Of a stretch of 64,000 bases of DNA, positions 44,867-53,446 are shown in pieces. The first letter of the stretch is position 1. Every line of letters starts with the position of its first letter. The notes beneath the pieces are model-generated. The model did not search any database. It was not told the DNA's origin and saw nothing but the letters and a program-made list of their open reading frames with translations. The translations under genes and the position numbers were made by a program. Source of the stretch: an uncultured Candidatus Actinomarinales bacterium (GTDB taxonomy: Bacteria; Actinomycetota; Acidimicrobiia; Actinomarinales; Actinomarinaceae); assembly GCA_943840565.1 (NCBI GenBank), contig CALSUY010000001.1:521094-585093 (forward strand), given 5' to 3'.

Positions 44867-44894
44867 CTTATCAAGTAATATTGTTTAACAGACA

Positions 44895-45341
44895 ATGAGT
44901 AAAACAATTACAGTTTCAACTATAATCAACAAACCATTAGACGAAGTATGGGATGAAGTTTCTGTCTTAAAAAACCATACACATTGGATGAAAGATGCTG
45001 TAAACATTGACTTTCTGACTGAATCAACTCAGGGAATAGATACAAAAATGAAGGTTTTGACTAAAGTTGGACCAATTAAACTATATGACTACATGACCGT
45101 AACAGAATGGGTTGAAAAACAATCTATAGGAGTAGACCATGTTGGGTTAGTTACTGGTAAGGGAAAATTTACTTTAACTCAATTAGAAGAGAATAAAACT
45201 GAATTTAAATGGGAAGAAACTTTAAAGTTTCCAATATATCTAGCAGGACCAATAGGTGAATTTTTTGGATCTCCAATTTTAAAACTTATATGGAAAAATA
45301 ATTTAAAAGGTCTTAAGGAACTATTTAATGATGAAAATTAG
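44895..45341 (+). CDS. SRPBCC (polyketide cyclase-like) family protein
   Basis: 148-aa START-like helix-grip fold protein. Pattern: STIINKPLDEVWDEVSVLKNHTHWM at the N-terminus, a central beta-sheet, and a long C-terminal helix ending KNNLKGLKELF. Such proteins bind hydrophobic ligands; no catalytic residue can be named. Its end overlaps the start of a broken lipoprotein gene by 11 bases. Confidence 0.85.
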   Translation: MSKTITVSTIINKPLDEVWDEVSVLKNHTHWMKDAVNIDFLTESTQGIDTKMKVLTKVGPIKLYDYMTVTEWVEKQSIGVDHVGLVTGKGKFTLTQLEENKTEFKWEETLKFPIYLAGPIGEFFGSPILKLIWKNNLKGLKELFNDEN

Positions 45342-45964
45342 ACTATTTTATTCGCTTTTGCTTTTCGTGTTTTGTGTAGGGTGTAATTCAGAAAATACCT
45401 CAGAAGAAGAACAGTGGTGCTGTAGTTAACGAAGTTGAAGTAGCAATTTCGGAAGGTTTAGGGGAGACCTCTGAAGTATTTGTCTCAAATTGGAATAAAC
45501 TTGTTTCCACTATTTCAGAGGATGAACAAACTACTACATTTTTTTCAATTAATCCTGATGAAGTTAAATGGACAAGCATAGAAAAACAAACCCTTTTTTA
45601 TGAGTTTGGAAATAAAGAAAATCCTCAGGCTATTTTTGTAATTAATCTAAATATCAATGCAGATAGTGAAGTTGTTGAGGAAATTGAATTCTTTGCTCCT
45701 GCAACAAAAGACGAGGTTAACTCGCAACAAACAAAACTTTTCTTTCTTTTAGTAATTGCTTTATCTGATGACACTTTAGATAAAAATGACAGAGAAAACA
45801 TCCTCAATAATCTTGGACTATATGAAGAAATAACTAATCCAAAACAGTTAGCAGGTAGCGTAACCAAAAATGATATCCGTTATATTCTTGAACCATTAAT
45901 TGAAAATAATTTGTTGTTTGGTCTTAATTTATATACAAGTATTCTTGACTCTACTAACGCCTAA
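45331..45964 (+). pseudogene. Frameshifted lipoprotein gene
   Basis: From ATG 45331 (or 45328) the frame reads a perfect lipoprotein signal: MKIRLFYSLLLFVFCVGC with the lipobox Cys, then NSENTSEEE, and stops at TAA 45427. The next frame is open from before 45413 to TAA 45964 (184 codons, SGAVVNEVEVAISEGLG..., ending LYTSILDSTNA). It has no own start and reads as a typical acidic extracytoplasmic domain. One extra base near 45409-45413 (GAAGAAGAACAGT) separates the two halves. Either a recent +1 mutation, an assembly error, or a recoding site. No known family. It overlaps the nfu stop by 4 bases. Confidence 0.8.
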
Positions 45965-46242
45965 GAAGCTATAACTTCTTCTACGCCAGGTACTTTTTCT
46001 TTAAGGATTCGTTCTATTCCACTCTTAAGTGTGGCAATGGATAGTGGGCAACCTACGCAAGCCCCAAGCATTTCTATGTTTACAATACCATTATCCACAG
46101 ATGCTAACTTTATATCCCCCCCATCAGCCTGTACAGCTGGACGAATATACTCTATTGTTTCATTTAATATATCAAGGTCAATATCAACTTGTTCATCTCT
46201 ATCTTTGATAGAAGGAAAATTGATATTTTCATTACTTTCCAT
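45961..46242 (-). CDS. Nfu-type Fe-S scaffold (NifU C-terminal domain only)
   Basis: 93-aa single-domain protein with the CxxC cluster ligand pair in LGACVGCPLS. Preceded by a short acidic N-terminus. It is the compact Nfu form common in actinobacteria and complements the two-domain NfuA at 3335. A perfect TATAAT ends 6 bases ahead of its ATG, and murA begins behind that on the same strand, so it may be expressed on its own. Confidence 0.9.
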   Translation of the reverse strand: MESNENINFPSIKDRDEQVDIDLDILNETIEYIRPAVQADGGDIKLASVDNGIVNIEMLGACVGCPLSIATLKSGIERILKEKVPGVEEVIAS

Positions 46243-46245
46243 AAT

Positions 46246-47502
46246 TCAATTATATTCTATAACTGCGCCAAGTGAGCTTAAAGCGGAAACAATATCTTCA
46301 TAGCCTCTATCTATGTGATCAATGCCAGTAATCTGTGAGTTGCCGTCAGCCTGTAGAGCTGCAATTATTAAACTAGCACCTGTTCTAATATCTGTTGAAT
46401 TTACAGGAGCTCCTGAAAGGTCCTTTACTCCCTTGATCATTGCATGTTGCCACCCAGTTTGAATATTAGATCCCATCCGTTGAACTTCTGGTATCCATTG
46501 AAAACGCTGATCGTAAACATTTTCTGTAATGATTGAAGTTCCTTCTGCTCTAAGTAAAGCTGTACCGAATATTGGTTGTAAGTCAGTAGCTACTCCAGGG
46601 AAAGGTAAAGTTGATAACTCAATTGCATCATACTTATCTGTAGATTCTAAACTTATTGAGTTTTCTCCAGTTGATATATTGATACCAATTTCTATAAATT
46701 TTTTAATTTCCATAGGAAGAGTTTTTGGATCAACTCCTAAAATTGATCCAGATCCTTTAGTTGAAGCTATGGCTGCAATATATGTTCCAGCAACGATTCT
46801 ATCCCCAATAACTTTATGATTAGTTGGTTTTAATGATTCAACACCTTTAATTGTAATTTCACTAGTGCCCTCACCATAGATTTCAGCACCCATATTTTTT
46901 AGCATTTTAACGATATCTACAACTTCCGGCTCACGAGCAGCATTTTCGATAACAGTATCTCCATCTGCTAAGACAGCTGCAAGCAATGTGTTTTCCGTGG
47001 CTCCAACTGACGCATAAGGTAAATTGATTTCAACCCCCTTTAAGCCATCTGTTTCGCCAATTAAAACTCCATGTTCAAGATGAAAATTTGCTCCCATCTT
47101 CTCTAACGCATCAAGATGCATCTGAACAGGTCTAGGGCCGAGTTGATCTCCACCAGGGAAGGCTATTTTTGCTTGACCTTTACGAGCTAATAATGGTCCC
47201 AGGATAATTATTGATGCACGCATTTTTTGAACTAATTCATATGGAGTTTCTATACCAATGTCCTCGGGCGAATTAATTTTTAAACTACTGTCTTCAAAGG
47301 AAGAAGTTATCCCAAGGCAACTTAAAACCTCTTGCATGTACGCAACATCTGTAATGTTTGGTACATTGCTTATTTCATAATCACCTGGAGCAAGTATTGG
47401 TAGTACCATTTGTTTCAATACCGCATTTTTGGCACCTTTAACTTCAACCATTCCATTTAATTGGTGATTGCCTTCAATTACTATATGTTTTTCCACTATC
47501 AT
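46246..47502 (-). CDS. murA: UDP-GlcNAc 1-carboxyvinyltransferase
   Basis: First committed enzyme of peptidoglycan synthesis, 418 aa, transferring enolpyruvate from PEP. Seen: Lys25 in KGAKNAVLK and the flexible active-site loop PGGDQLGPRPV. In most bacteria the loop has Cys (Cys115 in E. coli) at the position of Asp119 here. The Asp form is active but not alkylated by fosfomycin, as in Mycobacterium and Chlamydia, so intrinsic fosfomycin resistance is expected. It diverges from pgl over 37 bases. Confidence 0.96.
   Translation of the reverse strand: MIVEKHIVIEGNHQLNGMVEVKGAKNAVLKQMVLPILAPGDYEISNVPNITDVAYMQEVLSCLGITSSFEDSSLKINSPEDIGIETPYELVQKMRASIIILGPLLARKGQAKIAFPGGDQLGPRPVQMHLDALEKMGANFHLEHGVLIGETDGLKGVEINLPYASVGATENTLLAAVLADGDTVIENAAREPEVVDIVKMLKNMGAEIYGEGTSEITIKGVESLKPTNHKVIGDRIVAGTYIAAIASTKGSGSILGVDPKTLPMEIKKFIEIGINISTGENSISLESTDKYDAIELSTLPFPGVATDLQPIFGTALLRAEGTSIITENVYDQRFQWIPEVQRMGSNIQTGWQHAMIKGVKDLSGAPVNSTDIRTGASLIIAALQADGNSQITGIDHIDRGYEDIVSALSSLGAVIEYN
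46249..46254 (-). promoter_or_regulatory. Leaderless -10 box for the Nfu gene
   Basis: Perfect TATAAT on the minus strand ends 6 bases before the ATG. It overlaps the last codons of murA, so the promoter lies inside that gene. Confidence 0.5.
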
Positions 47503-47539
47503 TGATATTACTTAAAGAATTAAGTGTAACAATAAATTT

Positions 47540-48208
47540 ATGTCAGAATCAATAATTGTATATAAAGCAAATGACCATTTGGAAGCGTCATCTTGTCTTA
47601 GTAATTTAATAATCGATGATATAAAATCTTTGAACAAAAATAGCTACTCAATTGGGCTTTCAGGTGGAAATACACCAAAAGTAACGTACTCTTTGTTAAA
47701 AAATGATATTACAAATCTATCAAAGATTATCTTCTGGACAGTGGATGAGCGCTGGGTTCCTATAGAAGATGAAAACTCAAATCAAAACTTGATCAATGGT
47801 TTTTTTCAAAATACTGGAGCTACAATTTTGGACTTCGAATATACGAACACAACAGCTGATCATGATGCAAATCTATATTCAGAGAAACTTGCTAAAAATA
47901 TAACTCAATTTGATACTGTAATACTCGGTGTAGGTGAAGATGGACATATAGCCTCTTTATTTCCTGGAACAACAGCGTTAGAAGATACCCATGACATTTA
48001 CACTTCAAATGAGGTAGATATAGTTAGTAAATGGAGAGTAACTGCGACATATAAACTTTTAACTAGTGTCCATAAAGTTTATTTACTTGTTACTGGAGAA
48101 AATAAAAAAAATATACTTTCAGAAATATTAAACAATGGAAATACTCCAGCAAATGATTTAATTGATAAAAGATCAGAAACATTTATTATCACTGACCAAT
48201 CGATATAA
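47540..48208 (+). CDS. pgl: 6-phosphogluconolactonase
   Basis: Hydrolyses 6-phosphogluconolactone in the oxidative pentose phosphate path. 222 aa of the DevB/SOL type: GLSGGNTPK, WTVDERWVP and VILGVGEDGHIASLFPGT are all diagnostic. No zwf or gnd in the window. Starts 37 bases from murA on the opposite strand. Confidence 0.95.
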   Translation: MSESIIVYKANDHLEASSCLSNLIIDDIKSLNKNSYSIGLSGGNTPKVTYSLLKNDITNLSKIIFWTVDERWVPIEDENSNQNLINGFFQNTGATILDFEYTNTTADHDANLYSEKLAKNITQFDTVILGVGEDGHIASLFPGTTALEDTHDIYTSNEVDIVSKWRVTATYKLLTSVHKVYLLVTGENKKNILSEILNNGNTPANDLIDKRSETFIITDQSI

Positions 48209-48258
48209 ACGTTAATTATGTATACGCTATAGATAGCATATAGTTATCCTTAATCCAG

Positions 48259-49113
48259 ATGTCACCGAAAAACTACTTCCAAATGTTCTTAACTTCAGCT
48301 TTATGGGGTTCCTCTTTTTTACTGATGAAGTATGCACTTGTTGAATTAGACCCTTTTCAGATCGCTTTCTATAGGATCTTTATTGGTATGACGTTTATAA
48401 ATTTATTAAAGATTGAACATATTCCGATTTCTAAACGAGACCATGTTTTTACTGCAATCGTAGGATTTTTGTGGATGTCACTACCTTTTTACTTATTTGC
48501 CGAATCTGAACAGACAATATCTTCCAGTTTGGCAGGACTTGTTAATGGCTCTACACCAATTTTTATAAGTCTTTTTGCAGTAATATTTTTTAAACAAAAA
48601 ATTTCTAATATTAAAAAAATATACTTGTCTACTGGCTTTTTTGGAATATATGTTCTTTCATTCGGATTTGAAGTTACTAATTTTAATTTGAGCACTGGCT
48701 TACTACTTGCCTTACTGGCTTCAATTAGTTATGGATTTGCAGCTAATTTTGTTCAACCACTAATTCATTCCTACGGAGCACTTGTCACACTTCGTATGGC
48801 GTTAAGATACGCATCAATATTTTCATTTTTCCTCTTTATTTTTAATAGTGAGTTTTTATTACCGACTCCAGGTGGTTCCCTGTTTCATATGCTCCTTTTA
48901 GGAGTTGGAGGAAGTGGAATTGCTTTTCTTTCCTTTTACAGTTTAATTGATGATGTCGGAGCTATATTTGGATCAATCACTGTATATATAATTCCAATAT
49001 TTTCTGTAATATTTGGATATATATTCTTACAAGAAACCACTACTCTCTCACAAATTTCTGGTGTAGCTGTAATTATCGTATCTGCTTATCTGTTTACTAA
49101 AACTAACGATTAG
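48259..49113 (+). CDS. EamA/DMT-family transporter
   Basis: 284 aa with ten predicted membrane helices in two repeated EamA halves (ALWGSSFLLMKYAL.. first; GFAANFVQPLIHSYG.. second). The family exports amino acids, nucleotides or other metabolites; substrate is unknown. A TATCCT ends 8 bases before the ATG. Converges on the hotdog gene with an 11-base overlap. Confidence 0.9.
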   Translation: MSPKNYFQMFLTSALWGSSFLLMKYALVELDPFQIAFYRIFIGMTFINLLKIEHIPISKRDHVFTAIVGFLWMSLPFYLFAESEQTISSSLAGLVNGSTPIFISLFAVIFFKQKISNIKKIYLSTGFFGIYVLSFGFEVTNFNLSTGLLLALLASISYGFAANFVQPLIHSYGALVTLRMALRYASIFSFFLFIFNSEFLLPTPGGSLFHMLLLGVGGSGIAFLSFYSLIDDVGAIFGSITVYIIPIFSVIFGYIFLQETTTLSQISGVAVIIVSAYLFTKTND

Positions 49114-49510
49114 ATTTTGGCTGCACAAACAAACCTTCCGAAATTGCAGCAATACTACCGTCGTCTAGAAAGAGTTCAGCTTTATAAGTTGTTCCCTTTT
49201 CTCCAATTGAATCTCTCCAAGCCTTTACGTGAACGAACTTAGTAGTGTTGTTGACAGGTCTAATATATTTTGCTGAAAAAGTTTTTGTAACAACCATCTC
49301 TCCTAAAAGGAAACTTAGTGGGCCCATCGTGCAATCCATAAAAGAATCGACAATGCCCCCAAGGGTTGTGTTCATTGGATTAAAATATTTTTCCTGTATT
49401 GGGTACTTGCACTCTAAGTATTCTTCATCCTCATTAAAGGATATGAACTCCCCTTTTAATTCTTTATAAATGTTTGGAATGGGTAAATTTCCCCATGTTG
49501 TTTCTGACAT
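49103..49510 (-). CDS. PaaI-type hotdog thioesterase family protein
   Basis: 135-aa hotdog fold, likely hydrolysing an acyl- or aryl-CoA. The signature stretch is NPMNTTLGGIVDSFMDCTMG, where Asp and the GG turn occupy the active-site helix; the SAKYIRPV strand follows. The usual HGG reads LGG here. It has its own TAATAT box 7 bases before the ATG and lies behind the ALDH pair. Confidence 0.82.
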   Translation of the reverse strand: MSETTWGNLPIPNIYKELKGEFISFNEDEEYLECKYPIQEKYFNPMNTTLGGIVDSFMDCTMGPLSFLLGEMVVTKTFSAKYIRPVNNTTKFVHVKAWRDSIGEKGTTYKAELFLDDGSIAAISEGLFVQPKSNR

Positions 49511-49517
49511 AGAAAAA

Positions 49518-49523
49518 ATATTA
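49518..49523 (-). promoter_or_regulatory. Leaderless -10 box for the hotdog gene
   Basis: TAATAT on the minus strand ends 7 bases before the ATG; no ribosome binding site present. Confidence 0.5.
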
Positions 49524-49554
49524 ACACTTATGGAGATTTAGGACTTTATAGAGT

Positions 49555-50382
49555 TTATCTACCTTTAGGATGCCACACAGTTTTTGTTTCAATAAACGGT
49601 AGTAAGGATTCTAAACCAGAAGTTGGTGGTTTAATAACAATACGTTTTAGTGACTTTGAAGCATTTTCACGTATTATTTTTTTATCTGAGGAAGTGAGAT
49701 CTTTATAAATTGCCATGGCATTAATCTCTACATGATTACTTACATCATCAATTATCTGAGAAAAATTTCCTGACAAAATATTTAGAGCTCCTGAGGGTAG
49801 ATCTGAATTATTAATATCTTCAGCAAGCTTAAGAGCTAAAATTGAATTATCACCACTAAAACTTATGACTGAGCATCCTGTAGTTAATGATGGAAGAATA
49901 CTAAGTAATAATTGATTAAATGAATTTTCTTCTGTGTTCAAAGTAAAAACAACACCGAGTGATTCCTGGTGAGAAATATTAAAATAATCTCCTGCTACCG
50001 GATTTAAATTACCTGTCATTTGTTCCCATTTGTCAGCCATACCTGCATACCAAATTAGAGAATCGATCGCATTTTTAATATCCTGATTAGCTTTTGATTT
50101 TGTTAAGCCAGACTCCTGAAGAATTTGTTGATATGTTTCTGAATTGCCTTCTACCATTTCAGATAGCCTATACAAAACTTGTGTCTTGTTATAGGGTGTT
50201 AGTTTTTGCCACTCTGTATACCCTTTTTTTGCAGCCACAACAGCATCTCTAACGTCTTTTCTCGAAGTTAGTGGAACTTCATAAAATTGATTTTTCAGTT
50301 CTATTCTGAATGTTTTTCCTGATTCAGACCTAACATACTTACCTCCGACATAGTTTTTATATGTTTTTTTTATTTCATTCAT
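49555..50382 (-). CDS. Truncated, non-catalytic aldehyde dehydrogenase-like protein
   Basis: 275 aa that align with the first half only of an ALDH: NYVGGKYVRSESGK, the helix region, and SLGVVFTLNTEENSFNQLLL in place of the PWNFP block. It ends before the ALDH catalytic domain, so the nucleophilic Cys and Glu are absent. This is the same shape as the second, non-catalytic domain of ALDH16 proteins. Its ATG overlaps the stop of the full ALDH gene (ATGA), so the two domains of an ALDH16 appear here as separate, coupled genes. It probably acts as a structural partner. Confidence 0.82.
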   Translation of the reverse strand: MNEIKKTYKNYVGGKYVRSESGKTFRIELKNQFYEVPLTSRKDVRDAVVAAKKGYTEWQKLTPYNKTQVLYRLSEMVEGNSETYQQILQESGLTKSKANQDIKNAIDSLIWYAGMADKWEQMTGNLNPVAGDYFNISHQESLGVVFTLNTEENSFNQLLLSILPSLTTGCSVISFSGDNSILALKLAEDINNSDLPSGALNILSGNFSQIIDDVSNHVEINAMAIYKDLTSSDKKIIRENASKSLKRIVIKPPTSGLESLLPFIETKTVWHPKGR

Positions 50383-51818
50383 GACTGAACCTTTAAATAT
50401 GAAAGGAGACCATGTCTTCCTCCTTCTCTTCCAAAACCCGATTCCTTATATCCGCCGAAGGGTGATGAAGGGTCAAATTTATTAAATGTATTAGCCCAAA
50501 TAACACCTGCTTGAAGCCTGTCAGCTGTCCATAAGATCTTTGAACCCTTTTCAGTCCATATTCCTGCTGATAAGCCATATTCTGTATTATTAGCTATATC
50601 AATAGCTTCCTCAGGTGTTCTAAAAGTTAATGTCGTTAATACTGGTCCAAATATTTCCTCTCTTGCAATTTTGTAGGAAGGTTGAGCATTTGTAAATAAT
50701 GTTGGCCTAAACCAGAATCCATTTGCTGGTAACTCACATTCAGTTTGAAATATAGTCCCACCTTCTGATACTCCCTCGTTCACGAGAAAAGATATCTTGT
50801 CTAGCTGCTCTTTGGAATTTATTGCACCTATGTCTGTATTCTTGTCCAAAGGATTACCAACTCTTAAAGATTGCATTCTTTTTTCGAGTTTTGAAACGAA
50901 CTCATCATGAATATCTTCTTGTAAAACTAATCGGGAACCTGCACAGCAAACATGGCCCTGATTAAAAAATATACCGTTTACGACACCTTCAACTGCTTGG
51001 TCTATAGCTGCATCGTTATAAACTATGTTTGCTGCTTTTCCTCCAAGTTCTAACGTAAGGCCGATATCTCTACCTGCTGTTTCATTCTGAATATACTTTC
51101 CCACGGCAGTAGAACCCGTAAATGCTATCTTTGAAATATCAGGATGTTGAACAAGTGCTGCACCTGTAGTTCCATCTCCAGTGACTAAATTAAATACTCC
51201 TGGAGGAAGTCCGACTTCTTGACACAATTCAGCAAAAAGTAAGGCAGTAAGAGGGGTGCTTTCAGCTGGTTTGAGAATTACTACATTCCCAGTTGCCAGT
51301 GCTGGTGCAACTTTCCATGAAAGCATTAATAAAGGGAAATTCCAGGGAATTATTTGTCCTACGATACCGTAAGGTTTGAGACCTTTTGTATTCCATGAAA
51401 TATCCAATTTATCAGCCCAACCGGCAAAGTAAAAGAAATTGGCAGCAACTTGAGGAAGGTCAAAGTCACGAGATTCTTTTATAGGTTTCCCTCCGTCTAA
51501 ACTCTCTAATACAGCAAATTCACGTGACCTTTCCTGAATTAATCTAGCTAATTTGAATAAGTATTTTGCGCGTTCAGTTCCAGTTAATTTAGACCATATT
51601 TTTAAACCGTTCTTTGCTGAATCAACTGCGGAATCAATATCGTTCTTGTTTCCAACTGTAATTGATGAAAGAACCTCTTCAGTTGATGGCGAGATTGTTT
51701 TTAAAAACTTCTTTGAATTAGCTGTTTGAAATTCTCCATCTAAAAATATTCCATATTTTTTTTCAATATTAACTATTGCACTTGACTCTATAGATTCTGC
51801 ATAATCCCATGTTTTCAT
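50379..51818 (-). CDS. Aldehyde dehydrogenase, catalytic half of a split ALDH16
   Basis: 479-aa NAD(P)-dependent ALDH. Catalytic residues present: Asn160 (PWNFP), Glu257 (LELGG) and the nucleophile Cys291 (GHVCCAGSR). FTGSTAVGK gives the cofactor loop. It stands 3 bases after deoC and overlaps the truncated ALDH gene by 4. DeoC releases acetaldehyde (and glyceraldehyde-3-phosphate), so acetaldehyde oxidation is the natural guess. An AGAGGA ribosome site precedes the ATG. Confidence 0.92.
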   Translation of the reverse strand: MKTWDYAESIESSAIVNIEKKYGIFLDGEFQTANSKKFLKTISPSTEEVLSSITVGNKNDIDSAVDSAKNGLKIWSKLTGTERAKYLFKLARLIQERSREFAVLESLDGGKPIKESRDFDLPQVAANFFYFAGWADKLDISWNTKGLKPYGIVGQIIPWNFPLLMLSWKVAPALATGNVVILKPAESTPLTALLFAELCQEVGLPPGVFNLVTGDGTTGAALVQHPDISKIAFTGSTAVGKYIQNETAGRDIGLTLELGGKAANIVYNDAAIDQAVEGVVNGIFFNQGHVCCAGSRLVLQEDIHDEFVSKLEKRMQSLRVGNPLDKNTDIGAINSKEQLDKISFLVNEGVSEGGTIFQTECELPANGFWFRPTLFTNAQPSYKIAREEIFGPVLTTLTFRTPEEAIDIANNTEYGLSAGIWTEKGSKILWTADRLQAGVIWANTFNKFDPSSPFGGYKESGFGREGGRHGLLSYLKVQS

Positions 51819-51821
51819 AAA

Positions 51822-52760
51822 TTATCCTCTTGGAAAATAGTAGCTTGACTGATATGCATTAGTTTTTAATTTTTTGATTTGTTTTAAGACATCATCCACA
51901 AGGCTTGATGCTCCGAATCTAAAGTAGTCGGGGCTAAGCCACTCAGGTCCTAATTCTTCGTTAACTATGACCAAATATCTAATTGCATCTTTTGAATCTC
52001 TAATTCCACCAGCTACTTTAATTCCAGCTTTAAAACCAGTTACCATTTTGTAATCCCAGACAGCCTTAGCCATTAGATAACAAGCTTCCCGTGATGAACC
52101 ATTAGAAATCTTTCCTGTCGATGTTTTTATAAAGTCTGAACCTGCAGCAAGTGAAATTAAGCTTGCTTTTTTAATATTTTCATAAGTTTTAAGCTCCCCA
52201 ACTTCAAGTATTGTTTTGAGGTGAACAGATTTACACACTTCTTTGAGTGCAACAATTTCGTCATACATTTTTCGATAATCTCCTTCAAAAAATGCTTTTC
52301 TATTAATAACTATATCTATTTCATCAGCACCTTGATCAATTGCAAATTGAGTATCAAAAATTTTAGATTCTAATGGTGCCTGGCCGCTTGGAAAGTAAGA
52401 AGAGACTGAAGCGACTTTAACATTTGAGTTACGTGTCATTTCTTTTGCTTTTGCTACTAATGCTGGGTAGACGCATACAGCAGCGACACTTGGAACTTCT
52501 GAATTACTAGGATCAGGTCTAATTGCTTTTGCAGCCATCTGACCAATTTTACCTTCTGTGTCCTCCCCTTCGAGAGTAGTCAGATCACACATAGTGACTA
52601 TGTAGTTTAAAGCCTGAAGCTTAGAATCTTTCTTAATACTCCTAGTAGCAAGCGAAGCGACTCTCTCTTTCAAACCCACTTCATCAACTCTTAAATTGTC
52701 TATCAACTCAACAGTATTGGACCAACTGAGAGTGTTTTTTGATTCTTTTGTTAAAGACAT
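51822..52760 (-). CDS. deoC: Deoxyribose-phosphate aldolase
   Basis: 312 aa, the longer eukaryote-like type. Cleaves deoxyribose-5-phosphate to acetaldehyde and glyceraldehyde-3-phosphate in deoxynucleoside use. Seen: VAAVCVYPALV, DEIDIVINR, the Schiff-base Lys block SDFIKTSTGK, and GIKVAGGIRD with the second Lys. First gene of the deoC-ALDH-ALDH run, with a leaderless-style promoter. Confidence 0.95.
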   Translation of the reverse strand: MSLTKESKNTLSWSNTVELIDNLRVDEVGLKERVASLATRSIKKDSKLQALNYIVTMCDLTTLEGEDTEGKIGQMAAKAIRPDPSNSEVPSVAAVCVYPALVAKAKEMTRNSNVKVASVSSYFPSGQAPLESKIFDTQFAIDQGADEIDIVINRKAFFEGDYRKMYDEIVALKEVCKSVHLKTILEVGELKTYENIKKASLISLAAGSDFIKTSTGKISNGSSREACYLMAKAVWDYKMVTGFKAGIKVAGGIRDSKDAIRYLVIVNEELGPEWLSPDYFRFGASSLVDDVLKQIKKLKTNAYQSSYYFPRG

Positions 52761-52766
52761 AGTTCC

Positions 52767-52772
52767 ATGGTA
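52767..52772 (-). promoter_or_regulatory. Leaderless -10 box for deoC
   Basis: TACCAT on the minus strand ends 6 bases before the deoC ATG. The gap GGAACT is a poor ribosome site. Confidence 0.4.
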
Positions 52773-52803
52773 AATGAAGTTGTAATTATTTAACAGGGAA
52801 TTT

Positions 52804-53295
52804 TTAATCTAATGCGTTTATCTTATTACTAGCAGAAGTTTCTTTACTATCAGTTATTTCAGCAATTCCACCAAAAACTGTGAAAATTTTGTTCCATATA
52901 TTCTCTTTATCTAAGAGTTTTGAGGCTAACTCGGACCCTGTCTGAAATACATGTTTCTCTAATAATGTTTTTAGATCAAGACTGTCAATTTCATTTAATA
53001 TATGGGAAGATGGGGCAGATTCTGAAATATATTGATTAAAACTATCTTGAGTGTTCAAAACTATGACCTTGCCTCCAGTCATTCCAGCACCAAAATTAAA
53101 ACCAATTTCACCAAGTATTACAAGCGTTCCACCCGTCATGTATTCAGCTGCATGGGCACTACAACCTTCAACTACAGCAATAGCTCCACTGTTTCTGACT
53201 CCAAACCTTTGACCAACTCTACCTGAAATAAATAATTGTCCTCCTGTTGCTCCATATAAGAGTGCATTACCTGCAGCATGATATGCACCTTGCAT
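52804..53295 (-). CDS. GltB C-terminal (GXGXG) fragment, remnant or stand-alone domain
   Basis: 163 aa equal to the last part of the glutamate synthase large subunit: YGATGGQLFISGRVGQRFGVRNSG, AIAVVEGCSAHAAEYMTGG, FNFGAGMTGGKVIVL, then the end of the chain. The glutaminase and FMN domains are absent. The same frame continues 17 codons upstream of the ATG with GltB-like residues (NGSITIIPQGKK) before a stop, so it looks like a decayed gltB end. AGGG stands 7 bases before the ATG, so expression is possible. Stand-alone GXGXG subunits exist but normally with partner genes, missing here. Confidence 0.7.
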   Translation of the reverse strand: MQGAYHAAGNALLYGATGGQLFISGRVGQRFGVRNSGAIAVVEGCSAHAAEYMTGGTLVILGEIGFNFGAGMTGGKVIVLNTQDSFNQYISESAPSSHILNEIDSLDLKTLLEKHVFQTGSELASKLLDKENIWNKIFTVFGGIAEITDSKETSASNKINALD

Positions 53296-53446
53296 TTTTT
53301 TGCCCTGAGGAATAATTGTGATACTTCCATTTTGTATCTCCTTTAATTAAATATTTATAAACAACTTACTTCAGAATTTACATAAAGTAAGGCTCTAGAA
53401 GTTAAATGATTATTACAGAAATGTTTCTTATTTGTTTCGAAGAAAT
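53296..53446. other. 151-base spacer holding upstream gltB-like residue
   Basis: The first 50 bases extend the GltB frame to a stop near 53347. AAGGAG lies 7 bases ahead of an ATG at 53332 (minus strand) that opens a different frame; it reaches the run of seven A residues in phase as A AAA AAA. The rest contains no gene that I can see. Confidence 0.45.

Noticed and set aside
49555..52760. deoC-ALDH set as part of a bacterial microcompartment
   Set aside because: No shell-protein genes or encapsulation peptides are visible.
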